Shown here: positions 24,616-34,244 of the stretch, in pieces
Numbering within the stretch: position 1 is the stretch's first letter
Layout of the letters: every line of letters starts with the position of its first letter
Assembly: GCA_050309775.1 (NCBI GenBank)
Contig: JBNRMV010000008.1
Span: 1 to 64,000 of the forward strand
Length of the DNA: 64,000 nt
Direction of reading: 5' to 3'
Source: DTU072 sp050309775
GTDB lineage: Bacteria; Bacillota; Clostridia; Christensenellales; DTU072
The notes under the pieces: model-generated
Database searches by the model: none
What the model was told of the DNA's origin: nothing
The model's input: only the letters and a program-made list of their open reading frames with translations
Program-made: the position numbers and the translations under genes

Positions 24616-26013
24616 TCAATTATCCTTCATCCCGAAGTACCCAACGGCATTTAGATAACAAATGTTTTTTACGACATCTCCAACCAGCGGCATATCACTT
24701 GTCATTTCGCCTTTTTCAATAAGCGTTCCAAAAAAGTTGCAGAGAATGCGTCTGAAATATTGATGCCTTGAATAGGACAAAAAAGATCTGCTGTCGGTCA
24801 GCATGCCGATGAATGCGCCAATATGAGAAAGCGAGGCAAGGTCAGTAAGCTGCTTTTCCATGCCCGGCTTGTTGTCCAAAAACCACCAAGCGGCTCCGTA
24901 CTGGATTTTGCCAACGGCGGCAGAACTTTGGAAACAACCGCTGAGGCTGAGCAATTCTGCATTCATCTTTGGATTCAGATTAAATAAAATTATTTTCGGC
25001 AACAGATTTTCGCAGTTAAGTTTGTCAAACAATTTTGATAAATTTGAGGAGGAGTTCTCTTCGGAAATGCTGTCATATCCGCGGTCAAGACCCAATTTTT
25101 TAAGCATGGCGGAATTGTTGTTACGCATTGCACCGACATGGATTTCTGCGGCAATGTCGTATGTTCCATAAAGTTTCAACAGAAAATAGGTTAAATATCC
25201 CTTAAAGGCTTCTGCCTGACCAATATCAATGTTTTCTCTGTTCAGCCTTTTGGCAAAAACCTTTTCTGCAGTCTGTCTGTCGCATATCGGCAGCGCCCGT
25301 TCAAGCGCAATGTCAGCGGCCTTGCAGCCTATGGCAATGAACGCCTTCAATCGCTCTTCAAGCGCCGTTTCAAGTTCGGACAAACATGAAATGGGCGCCG
25401 TGACTTTGGCAAGTTTTGAAACAAAGTTTACATAGCCCTCAGCCTCGATATTCATAATTTTATCGGCGCGGAAAGCCGGCAAAACGGTAAAATCCTTGAA
25501 TTTGTCTTTTAGCGCGGGGAATGTGGACAAATCGTCAAAGACCTCGTTTGTCGTAAAGATGATTTTTACATTTGATTTTTTTATGATATCCGACGGCTTG
25601 ATGTGATGCTTTTTTATATATTTGTTGCAAGAATCCCAGATATATTCGGCGCTTTTCTCATTTATCTCTACTTTGCAGTCAAAATAGTCTTCCAATTCGC
25701 TTTGCGACCAATGATAAAGAGGGTTGCCAAAAGCCGTTCCGACAGTTTTGCAGTACGCCAAAAATTTCTCTTTGTCGCTTTTGTTCCCGGTGATATATTC
25801 TTCGTCTATGCCATAATTGCGCATCAAGCGCCATTTGTAATGGTCGCCTTTCAGCCAGACGGCATAAATACTTTCAAATTCCTCATCGGCCAGCAATTCC
25901 TTTTCGGACAAGTGGCAATGATAATCAAATATAGGCATATCCTTGGCATATTGCCAATATAACTCGCTTGCGCTGTCATTTGACAACAAAAAATTTGTTT
26001 TGATATAGCTCAT
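24616..26013 (-). CDS. uxaC: Glucuronate/galacturonate isomerase
   Basis: 465 residues, the usual UxaC length. It begins with the metal-binding FDYHCHLSEKELL (HxH), has GDHYKWRLMRNYGID, and near the end LTDSRSFLSYSRHQYFRR, all characteristic of uronate isomerase. It converts D-glucuronate to D-fructuronate, or D-galacturonate to D-tagaturonate. Its start overlaps the uxaA stop by 4 bp. Together with UxaB and UxaA it gives galacturonate to 2-keto-3-deoxygluconate. KdgK and KdgA are not in the window. Confidence 0.97.
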   Translation of the reverse strand: MSYIKTNFLLSNDSASELYWQYAKDMPIFDYHCHLSEKELLADEEFESIYAVWLKGDHYKWRLMRNYGIDEEYITGNKSDKEKFLAYCKTVGTAFGNPLYHWSQSELEDYFDCKVEINEKSAEYIWDSCNKYIKKHHIKPSDIIKKSNVKIIFTTNEVFDDLSTFPALKDKFKDFTVLPAFRADKIMNIEAEGYVNFVSKLAKVTAPISCLSELETALEERLKAFIAIGCKAADIALERALPICDRQTAEKVFAKRLNRENIDIGQAEAFKGYLTYFLLKLYGTYDIAAEIHVGAMRNNNSAMLKKLGLDRGYDSISEENSSSNLSKLFDKLNCENLLPKIILFNLNPKMNAELLSLSGCFQSSAAVGKIQYGAAWWFLDNKPGMEKQLTDLASLSHIGAFIGMLTDSRSFLSYSRHQYFRRILCNFFGTLIEKGEMTSDMPLVGDVVKNICYLNAVGYFGMKDN

Positions 26014-27407
26014 AGCGTTACTCCTGTTTTATAAAATGCTATTTCGGCAAAGTTTTCGCTTTTGCATTTGTATTCGCCGTTGACCGTCTGCATGATAAGA
26101 TTGCACAAACCGTCCTCGTCGGGCGGAAATGCGCAAAAATCAATCCAGTTTTGCTTTTTGTTGTTCAGATAAGGGTTGGAGGCTATCTTCAAAGTAGGTA
26201 CGCATGCGGAAAAAGGAGTGCCTCGACCTGTGGTAAACAAAATCAAAGCGCATCCGGCTGCCGCCAATGCCGTAGCCGCAATCAAGTCATTTCCCGGGGC
26301 GGAAAGCACGCTAAGCCCGGGTTGGGTCCTGATTTCGCCATACTCAATAATGCCGTTGACGGCAACATCGCCGCCTTTGAGCACACACCCCAAAGACTTT
26401 TCTTCCAAAGTTGTGATACCGCCTTCCTTGTTGCCCGGGCTGGGGTTTTCATAGATAGGCATGTTGTTTTCCCGATAAAAAGCCTTATAACTTTCTATAA
26501 GAGCGGACAAATCCTCAAAAACCTCTTTGTTTGAGCATTTATTTAATACGCTCCGTTCTGCTCCAAACATTTCGGGTATTTCGGTTAAGATAGCATTTGT
26601 TCCCTTTTTTACCAATTTGTTGACCACCTTGCCGACCAAGGGATTTGCCGTGATGCCCGACAAGCCGTCGCTGCCGCCGCATTTCAAGCCTATTGTCAAG
26701 GCTGACATCGGAAAGTCCTTTCTCTCCAGTTTTTCTGCTTTAGTCAGGAAACGACATAAAATATTCATTCCATACTCTATCTCGTCCTCGACATCTTGGC
26801 AATTATAATAAGCAAATTGCCCTTCATTGAACTGGCTTAGCGCACTCTCGATTGCTTCAAGACCGTTGTTTTCACACCCCAAACCCACAAACAATACAAA
26901 AGCGGCGTTGGGATTTCGGGCAATGGAGCACAACAGTTTTTTTATGTTTTCGCCATCTTCGCCAAGCTGGCTGCAGCCAAATTGATGCGTCAGCGCAAAT
27001 ATGCCGTCGGCTTTTCCTTGGTTATTGACTTTTGCCATTTCCGCAAGCTGTTTGCATACGCCATTTACGCAACCGACGGTGGGAATTATGTAAATATCTT
27101 TCCTTATACCTGCGCCGTTGGCATTGGGATAGGCAAAGAAACTGCCGCTTTCGGTTGCCTCATCCTGCGTTTGCTTTTTTTGATATACGAACTGCCTGCT
27201 TTCGTCCAAAGCAGTCGTCATATTATGAGAGTGTACCCATTCGCCTTCGTCTATGTCACAAGCTGCCTTTCCGATAATTTCGCCATACTTTATGATATAT
27301 TCGCCTTTTTTTATAAAGCAACGGGCAATTTTGTGTCCGACGGGTACAAGGCCTTCTTCCAAAGCAATTTTTATATTATCCTTTTGATTGATAATTATCT
27401 CTTTCAT
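26010..27407 (-). CDS. uxaA: Altronate dehydratase
   Basis: 465 residues. The small N-terminal SAF domain has KIARCFIKKGEYIIKYGEII and GEWVHSHNMTT. The large domain has THQFGCSQLGEDG, LTIGLKCGGSDGLSGITANP and a C-terminal FTTGRGTPF block. It dehydrates D-altronate to 2-keto-3-deoxy-D-gluconate. Overlaps of 4 bp with both uxaB and uxaC indicate tight translational coupling. Confidence 0.97.
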   Translation of the reverse strand: MKEIIINQKDNIKIALEEGLVPVGHKIARCFIKKGEYIIKYGEIIGKAACDIDEGEWVHSHNMTTALDESRQFVYQKKQTQDEATESGSFFAYPNANGAGIRKDIYIIPTVGCVNGVCKQLAEMAKVNNQGKADGIFALTHQFGCSQLGEDGENIKKLLCSIARNPNAAFVLFVGLGCENNGLEAIESALSQFNEGQFAYYNCQDVEDEIEYGMNILCRFLTKAEKLERKDFPMSALTIGLKCGGSDGLSGITANPLVGKVVNKLVKKGTNAILTEIPEMFGAERSVLNKCSNKEVFEDLSALIESYKAFYRENNMPIYENPSPGNKEGGITTLEEKSLGCVLKGGDVAVNGIIEYGEIRTQPGLSVLSAPGNDLIAATALAAAGCALILFTTGRGTPFSACVPTLKIASNPYLNNKKQNWIDFCAFPPDEDGLCNLIMQTVNGEYKCKSENFAEIAFYKTGVTL

Positions 27408-28762
27408 AACACTTGCACACCCCTTTCAAGCAAGGATAAGTATTCTTCCACCGTTTGTGTTAGTCCGGCAAAGCCGTTTGCGTCGGCGCTCAAAATTTCT
27501 GAAAGGAAATCAGCAAGCGAGCCGCCGTTAATAAAGAAATCAAGAAATGCTTTGTCGTCTTTCATTTCAAAAGTTTTGCCCCTAACATCAAAGTAATAGG
27601 CACCGTCTTTTTTGTAAAGGCAACGGTATGTGTGAATTAAGTATGCAAGCCCCAGCGTTAAATTGCGCGGAACTTTGCAGAATTTTTTATAGTAATCCAG
27701 AAAAGACGGCAGTACTCTTGCTTTCCACTTTGAAACGCTGTTGAGTGAAATAGAAATCAATTGGTGATTGATAAAGGGATTTTCAAACCGTTCAAGCACT
27801 TCTGCGGCATATGCCGTTGTCTTTTGGCTATCGCTCGATACAAAAGGAATAATTTCGTCATTAAGCGTTTGTTTAACAAAAGATTGCAACCTGTCGTTAT
27901 TCATGACATCAAAAACCGACTTGGCGCCGTTCCATAGCGATATGAAAACCATATTTGTATGGCTGCCGTTAAGCACGCGAACTTTGCGCTTTTTGTAGAA
28001 ATCGATATTATCTACAAGCATTACTTCAGTGCCGTGTTTTCCCTCGCGCAAGAGTTGAGAAAGGTTGCCTTTATTTTCGATGACCCACAAGCCAAAAGGC
28101 TCGCCGACGGCCAATAGCTTGTCCTTTTCGTTTAATATTTTCTCAAAACGCCCTTCCTCGTTTTTGGGGTATCCCGAAACAATACGGTCAACCAAAGTAT
28201 TGCAATAAAAATTCTCCCGTTCGTTCCACTGCGCAAAAGCCTCCGGAAGGTTCCAAAGACGGATATATTGGCTGACACATTCTCTCAATTTGTCGGCGTT
28301 ATTGTTGATAAGTTCCACCGGCAGCATATATACTCCGGCTTGTCCACTTAAAAACCTCTTGAACAAAAACACCGTAAGTTTTGCCGGATAGGAACTGTCG
28401 CGCAAATCGTCAAGGGTATCCTTCTCGCTAAAATAAATGCCTGCTTCCGTGGTGTTTGAAATAATAAGTTTCAATTGGCTGTCCGTTGCCAGCCTTTCAT
28501 ATGCGTCTTTGTCGGAATACTCCATAACTTCTTTGACTATGGATATTTTTCGGATTTTTTCAACGGGCGCGCCATTCTCCATGCCGCGTAAAACAACATG
28601 ATAGAGGTTTTTTTGTTTGACAAAATTGTCTAAACTGCCTTGGTCGCAAGGCTTGATTATGCTGACGGCATAGTTGCCGCCTTGTTCGGTCAATACATCA
28701 AAATAATAATCGGCAAAGGCCCTGAGAAAATTGCCTTCGCCATACTGCGCTATTTTTATCAT
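27404..28762 (-). CDS. uxaB: Tagaturonate reductase
   Basis: 452 residues of the mannitol-dehydrogenase superfamily. YGEGNFLRAFADYYFD is the nucleotide-binding start, followed by ISNTTEAGIYF, the catalytic-region block VRVLNGSHTNMVF (Lys-x-x-x-Asn-x-x-His type) and the C-terminal dehydrogenase domain. It reduces D-tagaturonate to D-altronate with NADH. It precedes uxaA with a 4-bp overlap and follows the metallophosphoesterase gene by 21 bp. Confidence 0.94.
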   Translation of the reverse strand: MIKIAQYGEGNFLRAFADYYFDVLTEQGGNYAVSIIKPCDQGSLDNFVKQKNLYHVVLRGMENGAPVEKIRKISIVKEVMEYSDKDAYERLATDSQLKLIISNTTEAGIYFSEKDTLDDLRDSSYPAKLTVFLFKRFLSGQAGVYMLPVELINNNADKLRECVSQYIRLWNLPEAFAQWNERENFYCNTLVDRIVSGYPKNEEGRFEKILNEKDKLLAVGEPFGLWVIENKGNLSQLLREGKHGTEVMLVDNIDFYKKRKVRVLNGSHTNMVFISLWNGAKSVFDVMNNDRLQSFVKQTLNDEIIPFVSSDSQKTTAYAAEVLERFENPFINHQLISISLNSVSKWKARVLPSFLDYYKKFCKVPRNLTLGLAYLIHTYRCLYKKDGAYYFDVRGKTFEMKDDKAFLDFFINGGSLADFLSEILSADANGFAGLTQTVEEYLSLLERGVQVL

Positions 28763-28783
28763 TGTTCCTCCACCCCTTACCTA

Positions 28784-30070
28784 TTATTTTTCGGAGCCTG
28801 TCACAAAGGCTCTTTTATAGTATTTTTCTAAGCCATAAAAGACATTTTCTTGCTGCGCATATTTTGCGGCAATATCGACGCTGCCGTCAGATTGTACCAT
28901 GAATAAAGTTACTCCTTCAACAAAGCAACAGAACTTACTGCTAATCTTATTCAAAAATTTCAAGAACGGCGCTTTTTTGCGGCGGTTGTATGTGCCGTCG
29001 TATTGCAAGCCCTGAGAGTACATAAGGCGCAAACCCTTGTATATAATTACAGAGTCATTTTTGTGGTCATGACCGCACACCAAAGTATGTGTGCTTTGCG
29101 ATTGCCGGAAAGCCTCAAAAGCCCCTGCATTGAGATGACTTGAGCATGGCTTTTCGTAATTTGTGCCATAATTACGCCTTGCCGTGCCTTTGTACATTCT
29201 TACCGCAGCAAAAGCCTGACGATACTCTTCCAAAGGAATATGGAAAAAAGCCATACTCTTTGGGCGCATACCGCCGTTTTCTGCGATAATCTCTGCCAAG
29301 CGGCGATTGTACCAGTCAATTTGGTTTTTTCTTATGTAACCGTAGCATCTCTTCTCCGACCCGAAGTCCTTTCTTTTCACACCGAGAACATAATCTCCGG
29401 AATCAAAAAAGAAAAGGCTTTGGCTTATTCCTTTGGAATTCTTTATGTTGATGACGCAGTTGCCGCTACCGAAAACACCCTCTCCGCCCTCATCGCGAAC
29501 AATGCAATATTTTCCGCCGGAAAGAGTGTCAAACATCCATTTTCTGCCTGCCGCAACGATGCGTTCTCTTTGTTCAAGGCTTAGCTCTCCCTTCTCTTCA
29601 GCAGCTTTTATGTCCAGCTTTATTTTGCATTCACTGTCGTGGTTTCCCAAAACAAAGCCCCAATATTGTTTGCGTTCTTCAAAAAAATTCTTTAGTTTTT
29701 CTTGCATTTGGGTATCCGAACGACCGACTACATTATCCCCAACAAGTATAACCAAGTCAGGTTGCTCCTTTTCCAAAAAGCGGGAAAGAATGGTAAGCCC
29801 GAACTCCGAATGGTCGGTGCTGAGGTGCAAGTCGGCGCAAGTCAATATTTTGAAATGCTCATCGGAAATGGCGCCGTCGGCATTGCGCTTAATTAAATAA
29901 GGCGTTTGACCTTTCGCAGTGACAAACTCCACCTTGCCTTCGCCCGCAGTCGTATCCAAACCGCCGGGTTTGTAGAGGTGTGGGCGTATTTTTGAGAATA
30001 TTAGCCATATCACCAAAGAAAAAACGGCGAGAGCAATAAAAATGATGCCGATAATTGCTGTTGTCTTCAT
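28784..30070 (-). CDS. Membrane-anchored metallophosphoesterase, copy 1
   Basis: 428 residues. N-terminal membrane anchor (about 5-24), then the five calcineurin-like phosphoesterase motifs in order: TCADLHLSTDHSEF, VGDNVVGRSD, GNHDSE, FFHIPLEEY and CGHDHKN. All metal ligands are present, so it is probably active outside the membrane. It is the first gene behind promoter module C and leads the uxaBAC operon, a strange position for a phosphatase. A clear paralogue (37518-38747) leads or follows the GH92 gene. Both share the 'HIPxxEYxxAxxA' block. The substrate may be a phosphorylated or phosphodiester-linked glycan; this is inference. Confidence 0.88.
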   Translation of the reverse strand: MKTTAIIGIIFIALAVFSLVIWLIFSKIRPHLYKPGGLDTTAGEGKVEFVTAKGQTPYLIKRNADGAISDEHFKILTCADLHLSTDHSEFGLTILSRFLEKEQPDLVILVGDNVVGRSDTQMQEKLKNFFEERKQYWGFVLGNHDSECKIKLDIKAAEEKGELSLEQRERIVAAGRKWMFDTLSGGKYCIVRDEGGEGVFGSGNCVINIKNSKGISQSLFFFDSGDYVLGVKRKDFGSEKRCYGYIRKNQIDWYNRRLAEIIAENGGMRPKSMAFFHIPLEEYRQAFAAVRMYKGTARRNYGTNYEKPCSSHLNAGAFEAFRQSQSTHTLVCGHDHKNDSVIIYKGLRLMYSQGLQYDGTYNRRKKAPFLKFLNKISSKFCCFVEGVTLFMVQSDGSVDIAAKYAQQENVFYGLEKYYKRAFVTGSEK

Positions 30071-30177
30071 TCTTTTCTCCTATAATAATGTTGCCGAAAT
30101 TTAGTCGGATTGCGCTTCCGGCTATCAACATTCTTTATTTTAACGCTGGTTGTCTGCCATATGAATCCATTTTTTAT

Positions 30178-30240
30178 ATTGTAACATAATAACGGTTGAT
30201 ATTCTATATAAAAAATCGTATAATAAAATAAAACTACATA
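30178..30240 (-). promoter_or_regulatory. Shared promoter module C (phosphoesterase-uxaBAC operon)
   Basis: Minus strand: TATGTAGT box at 30240-30233, 15 bp, GATTTTTTATATAGAAT with TAGAAT at 30206-30201, 17-bp spacer, TACAAT (30183-30178). The upstream box is only 16 bp from the ATG of the divergent araC-type gene, so a bound activator could also affect its own gene. Confidence 0.7.
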
Positions 30241-30255
30241 TATTCGGAGCATGCT

Positions 30256-31053
30256 ATGTCATTTATCGAAATTGAGCAAAGTATCGAGAAAGTCGGATGG
30301 TCCATGCCCGATTTGCATTCCCATCCACATTATGAACTTTATTTCCTTGAAAGCGGCGAGCGCAGCTTTTATATCGGCGGGTCGCTGTACCTTGTCAAGG
30401 AAAATACCGCGGTGCTGGTACCGCCCTATGTTATGCATAAAACCGAAGGCGGACCTTTTTCGCGCATAAATGTTGATTTCTCTGCGGATGTTTTTGACGC
30501 GCAGGAGAAAGAAGTGTTGACGGAACTGGGGAAAACCGCTGTCTTTCCTCTGAAAGCAGACAATGGCACAGTTGTGCGGCAAATGCTTCTTGCCATGTTA
30601 GCCGCTTGGGAAAACCACAACAAACTTGGCAAAACGGCGATATCGCTTTGCGTCAAATCGCTTATCGGCTGCCTTTATCTTTTCAGGTCGTCAATCGGCG
30701 AAGTGGAAAACATATCCGGCAACGGCAGCATTACGCCTCAAACGCTGAAAATTATCCAATACATAAATAAAAACCGACGCGCTAAGCTGACGATAAAGTC
30801 GCTTGCGGAGGAATTCAGCTTGTCGGAAAGCTGTTTATCAAAGACCTTTAAGCGCGAAACCGGCTATAATGTCGGAGAATTTATTTTGAACGCAAGAATA
30901 AATGAGGCAAAACTGCTACTCGGTTCGACAAAGTATTCGGTAAACCAAATTGCCAACGAACTGTGTTTTTCGTCGGCAAATTATTTTGGGCTGATATTCA
31001 AACAAAAGGTTGGCGTATCGCCGCTGATGTACAAGCGTTGGCTAAAAACCTAA
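30256..31053 (+). CDS. AraC-family transcriptional regulator with cupin sensor
   Basis: 265 residues. Residues 15-90 form an AraC-type cupin (HSHPHYELYFLESGERSFYI, then LVKENTAVLVPPYVMHKTEG). Residues about 165-262 carry two helix-turn-helix motifs (LTIKSLAEEFSLSESCLSKT and VNQIANELCFSSANYFGLIF) ending with the typical GVSPLMYKRW. GGAG lies 6 nt before the ATG. It is transcribed divergently from the uronate operon across module C. It is the only AraC protein in the window and the natural candidate to bind the five shared promoter modules. Confidence 0.93.
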   Translation: MSFIEIEQSIEKVGWSMPDLHSHPHYELYFLESGERSFYIGGSLYLVKENTAVLVPPYVMHKTEGGPFSRINVDFSADVFDAQEKEVLTELGKTAVFPLKADNGTVVRQMLLAMLAAWENHNKLGKTAISLCVKSLIGCLYLFRSSIGEVENISGNGSITPQTLKIIQYINKNRRAKLTIKSLAEEFSLSESCLSKTFKRETGYNVGEFILNARINEAKLLLGSTKYSVNQIANELCFSSANYFGLIFKQKVGVSPLMYKRWLKT

Positions 31054-31097
31054 TCAACACACAGGGAAGAACCGCTGCGACTTTAGAATAAGATATG

Positions 31098-34000
31098 CTA
31101 TTGCAGTTTTATTTTTGGAACTGAAAGAATTCCGGCAGCGGAAAGAACATATCTTTTTGTGGTTTTAATTCGAGAGGCATAATAACTGTGCGGAGCAGTG
31201 AGCGCTGTTTTTGCTTTCCTCAAATGAATGGGGCCGAATGCGTTTTGGCGGGATATATATGCCTTAATAATTAATTTTGTCGTTCCCTCTACCGTCGGAA
31301 TTATTGCGCTATGTGGGGCAAATGCAATGTCTTTGCTTTCCGTTGTTGATACTTCTAAAACTGCAGATTTAAACTTGGGCACCGTAATACAAGCAGGCTT
31401 TCCGTTGCCTTCAAAAGAGGAAATGTAGTTAATTTCTCCGCCATAAAAAGGCAATCCTTGTTTTGTTATATCTGAAAAGCGCAGACGCTCAGGGCGTGCA
31501 AAAAGCGTAGCGCAAGAGCCTCGTAAAGCTACGCCGAAATCACCTAGAAGATAGCACCATTCCACATTGGTATTCAACCCGAACGGAATGGATATTTCCA
31601 ATATATTTTTTCCTTTTTTAATTATCGGAAGAGCAACTTTTTTGATTGCCTTATCTACGTACCAACCGCATACTTTTGGCTTTACTTCCTCGCCGTTTAA
31701 CACAATATTTGCTTTCTCGGCATCCTCAATCGCAAGATATGGAGCCTCAACCTTGATTTTGCTATGAAAAACAAACTTCAACCGAAGCATATGTTCTGGA
31801 GGCCTTTTCTCACTTGCCCATGGTTGACTCTCTTTTCCTTTGCGTATTGGCAAATTGCATTTTTTCCTACATAAGTTGTCTAAGCGTAATAAATCGCATT
31901 TTCTCATAGAATACTGTTCTTTATCAAGCCCATAATATGCCGTATCGAGCAATAACGCATTAGGTTCTGAAAGCGTATACTTAACGCTTTTTTCAACTGG
32001 TACGCTAGTCGAAAAAACAGGCTCTTTGTCAAAATTATGCTCGCCCTTATCATCAAGGCGAAACAGCAAGCTGTCTTGGTTATACATATCAGCGTTTATG
32101 AAAGTGTAACCGTCCGCTATTTTTGTTTTTGCTGTGGCTATCTTTCCATTAAGCGTGTTCCACTTTGCCGCTTTCCATTCGCCCTTTATTTTCAAAATAA
32201 GTTGCTGTTTATTGCTTACATAAGGCTTTGATGGTGATGTTTCCGCTCTTGCGGCAAAAAGCCATAGCCCGTCGTTATCTTCGCGCAACTGGCAAATGAC
32301 ATTATCCGTATGCTTTCCTGCTTCGTATATGCCGTATAAACGATTGGGCTCTAGCTCTGAAATTAATTTTTTGCTCACAAATGGAATACAGGATGAACTC
32401 TCTGCAAGTTCTTGCGGTTTAGAAGATCTTTTTCCATTTTCGTAACGAGGAATTTCTCCGACAAAAATCACTTTACCACCATTTTTTTGAAACTTAGTCA
32501 GCCTGTCAATAGTAGAAGAACGTAAGGTTATACAATTGGGAACTACAACAGTCTTATACTGCATTTTTCCTACTTGAAGAGGATAATTTCCTTCCTGGGT
32601 AAGTTCGGGAAAAGTAGCCTCACAAATAAAATCAAAATCAAGTCCTGCTCGCAGAAGAATATCAGTTACTTTCAGAAATTTCCGATCAAAAACGCGGCAC
32701 TTTCTTTTAGTGGTAGAGTTGCCGTAGAGCATCCAAAAACTCTCGATAGGATGAATAACGGCTATTTCCGTAAGTGGATTTCCTCTTGTTAGCGCTGTAT
32801 TAACTCTGGCAAAATGGTCTTCTATCATCTTGAATTTTTTATACCAAGGTGACTGATAAAAAATAGATGCAGGGTAATCACGTTTGGCAAAACCTTTCAT
32901 CGACATAAGACTCAAATGCGGCACTCTAAGAGTGACACCTAAAGCGGCTTGCCAATCTCCGCCTACTTTATAATTTTTGAAGTCGTTATCCCATCTTGAT
33001 ACTCCGTAAACCTCACTAAGCATTGCTTCTCTGCCGTATTGGCGCACTGCCGATTGCGCCTGCTTGGCGGTGGTAAATTCGTAACGGCTGCAAAGAATAT
33101 CTATACCGGGTATTTGAAATCCACGGTATTGCCGCATGGCATCGCCGACGGATTGCGTTTGCGTACCAAGCCTAGGCTCTTCCATAAGATGCCCTGTAAG
33201 AGCTATCCCCATATCGTTGCAGCGACTGCCTAAATTGTCCGAAAACGCATTGGCAAAACGCTCTGACAAATGGTCGAAATAATTATATCGGGCTACTGAA
33301 TAGTTATTTTTAGGTTCCCAGAATAGCTCTGGAAGCCTATCTAACAATGAATAGCCGTATGCCTTTTGAAATGTAAAATCAAAATCGTCCGTCCACGCTC
33401 TTTCTTGGCTTTGATAAGGAAAAGAAAAACGCGAATGCTTGAATCTATGAAATTGCGGCTCGTCGCTAAAGATAGATTTTATTTCTTTGTCAAAAAAATC
33501 CCCTACTGTTTTTTTATACGAACCGTATGTTATTTCGGCAAAGCAGTCTAAGGCTTGTCTATTTAATACGTCAACATACGGAGCATTGTTCAAAAAACTT
33601 CGAGGCGCTTCGGTTTTTAAATAGGCATACCATATTATTCCGGAAGGGTTTTCATTTTCAGAAAGTCTTCGGTAACTTATCAGCTTGCCGCCCAAAGCGT
33701 GTACAACGTACCTTGCAAGAAGTTTCTGCCCCTCAAGCAACTTTCCATCGCCATCTAAAATGGAGGGGGTTTTTGACTTATGAACGGTAAAAAGCAAATA
33801 ACGTGCGGAAAAACGTTTATTTTTCGTTACGGCTCCACCCGCTCCGCCCGATGGCCAACAGTCTTCATCATATAAATAAAGGCGCATACCCTCTTTCTTT
33901 GCCGATTCCGCGCAAGCTTTTATGCAAGCATTGAATTCTGTGCCGAGGTATGGAGTGTCCAGTCCGAACCGGACGTGGGTATGGTAGCCACCAAAGCCCA

Positions 34001-34148
34001 TTTCTTTGAATATTAATGTTTGCGCAACAGTTTCGTCCAAATCGAGAGCGCAATTCCAGGCCCAAAAGGGCGCTCCCCGATATTCCGAGGAAGGACTGCA
34101 AAATAATTCTTTGCTCAAGTTTTTATCCTTATTCCTTTGATAAAACAT
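31098..34148 (-). CDS. Large glycoside hydrolase, GH106-like (putative alpha-L-rhamnosidase)
   Basis: 1016 residues, no signal peptide seen, so probably intracellular. The N-terminal catalytic region has YRGAPFWAWNCALDLDETVA, GFGGYHTHVRFGLDTPYLG and MRLYLYDEDCWPSGGAGG, the opening typical of GH106-like 'PFWxWN' enzymes. A domain with VVVPNCITLRSSTIDRL and FQKNGGKVIFVGEIP follows (a beta-galactosidase-trimerisation-like segment), then a galactose-binding jelly-roll at about 760-900. It is transcribed with the GPH carrier and GH4 genes. Likely target: rhamnose- or uronate-containing oligosaccharides from pectin. Start supported by AAGGAG 6 nt upstream. Confidence 0.82.
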   Translation of the reverse strand: MFYQRNKDKNLSKELFCSPSSEYRGAPFWAWNCALDLDETVAQTLIFKEMGFGGYHTHVRFGLDTPYLGTEFNACIKACAESAKKEGMRLYLYDEDCWPSGGAGGAVTKNKRFSARYLLFTVHKSKTPSILDGDGKLLEGQKLLARYVVHALGGKLISYRRLSENENPSGIIWYAYLKTEAPRSFLNNAPYVDVLNRQALDCFAEITYGSYKKTVGDFFDKEIKSIFSDEPQFHRFKHSRFSFPYQSQERAWTDDFDFTFQKAYGYSLLDRLPELFWEPKNNYSVARYNYFDHLSERFANAFSDNLGSRCNDMGIALTGHLMEEPRLGTQTQSVGDAMRQYRGFQIPGIDILCSRYEFTTAKQAQSAVRQYGREAMLSEVYGVSRWDNDFKNYKVGGDWQAALGVTLRVPHLSLMSMKGFAKRDYPASIFYQSPWYKKFKMIEDHFARVNTALTRGNPLTEIAVIHPIESFWMLYGNSTTKRKCRVFDRKFLKVTDILLRAGLDFDFICEATFPELTQEGNYPLQVGKMQYKTVVVPNCITLRSSTIDRLTKFQKNGGKVIFVGEIPRYENGKRSSKPQELAESSSCIPFVSKKLISELEPNRLYGIYEAGKHTDNVICQLREDNDGLWLFAARAETSPSKPYVSNKQQLILKIKGEWKAAKWNTLNGKIATAKTKIADGYTFINADMYNQDSLLFRLDDKGEHNFDKEPVFSTSVPVEKSVKYTLSEPNALLLDTAYYGLDKEQYSMRKCDLLRLDNLCRKKCNLPIRKGKESQPWASEKRPPEHMLRLKFVFHSKIKVEAPYLAIEDAEKANIVLNGEEVKPKVCGWYVDKAIKKVALPIIKKGKNILEISIPFGLNTNVEWCYLLGDFGVALRGSCATLFARPERLRFSDITKQGLPFYGGEINYISSFEGNGKPACITVPKFKSAVLEVSTTESKDIAFAPHSAIIPTVEGTTKLIIKAYISRQNAFGPIHLRKAKTALTAPHSYYASRIKTTKRYVLSAAGILSVPKIKLQ

Positions 34149-34244
34149 GTCTTTCTCCTTTTGGCAACAAATAAACTACATTATTAAAAAATAATAATTT
34201 GTTTGAAACCCGTACTATTCATAATGCGTAATGTTTTATAATCG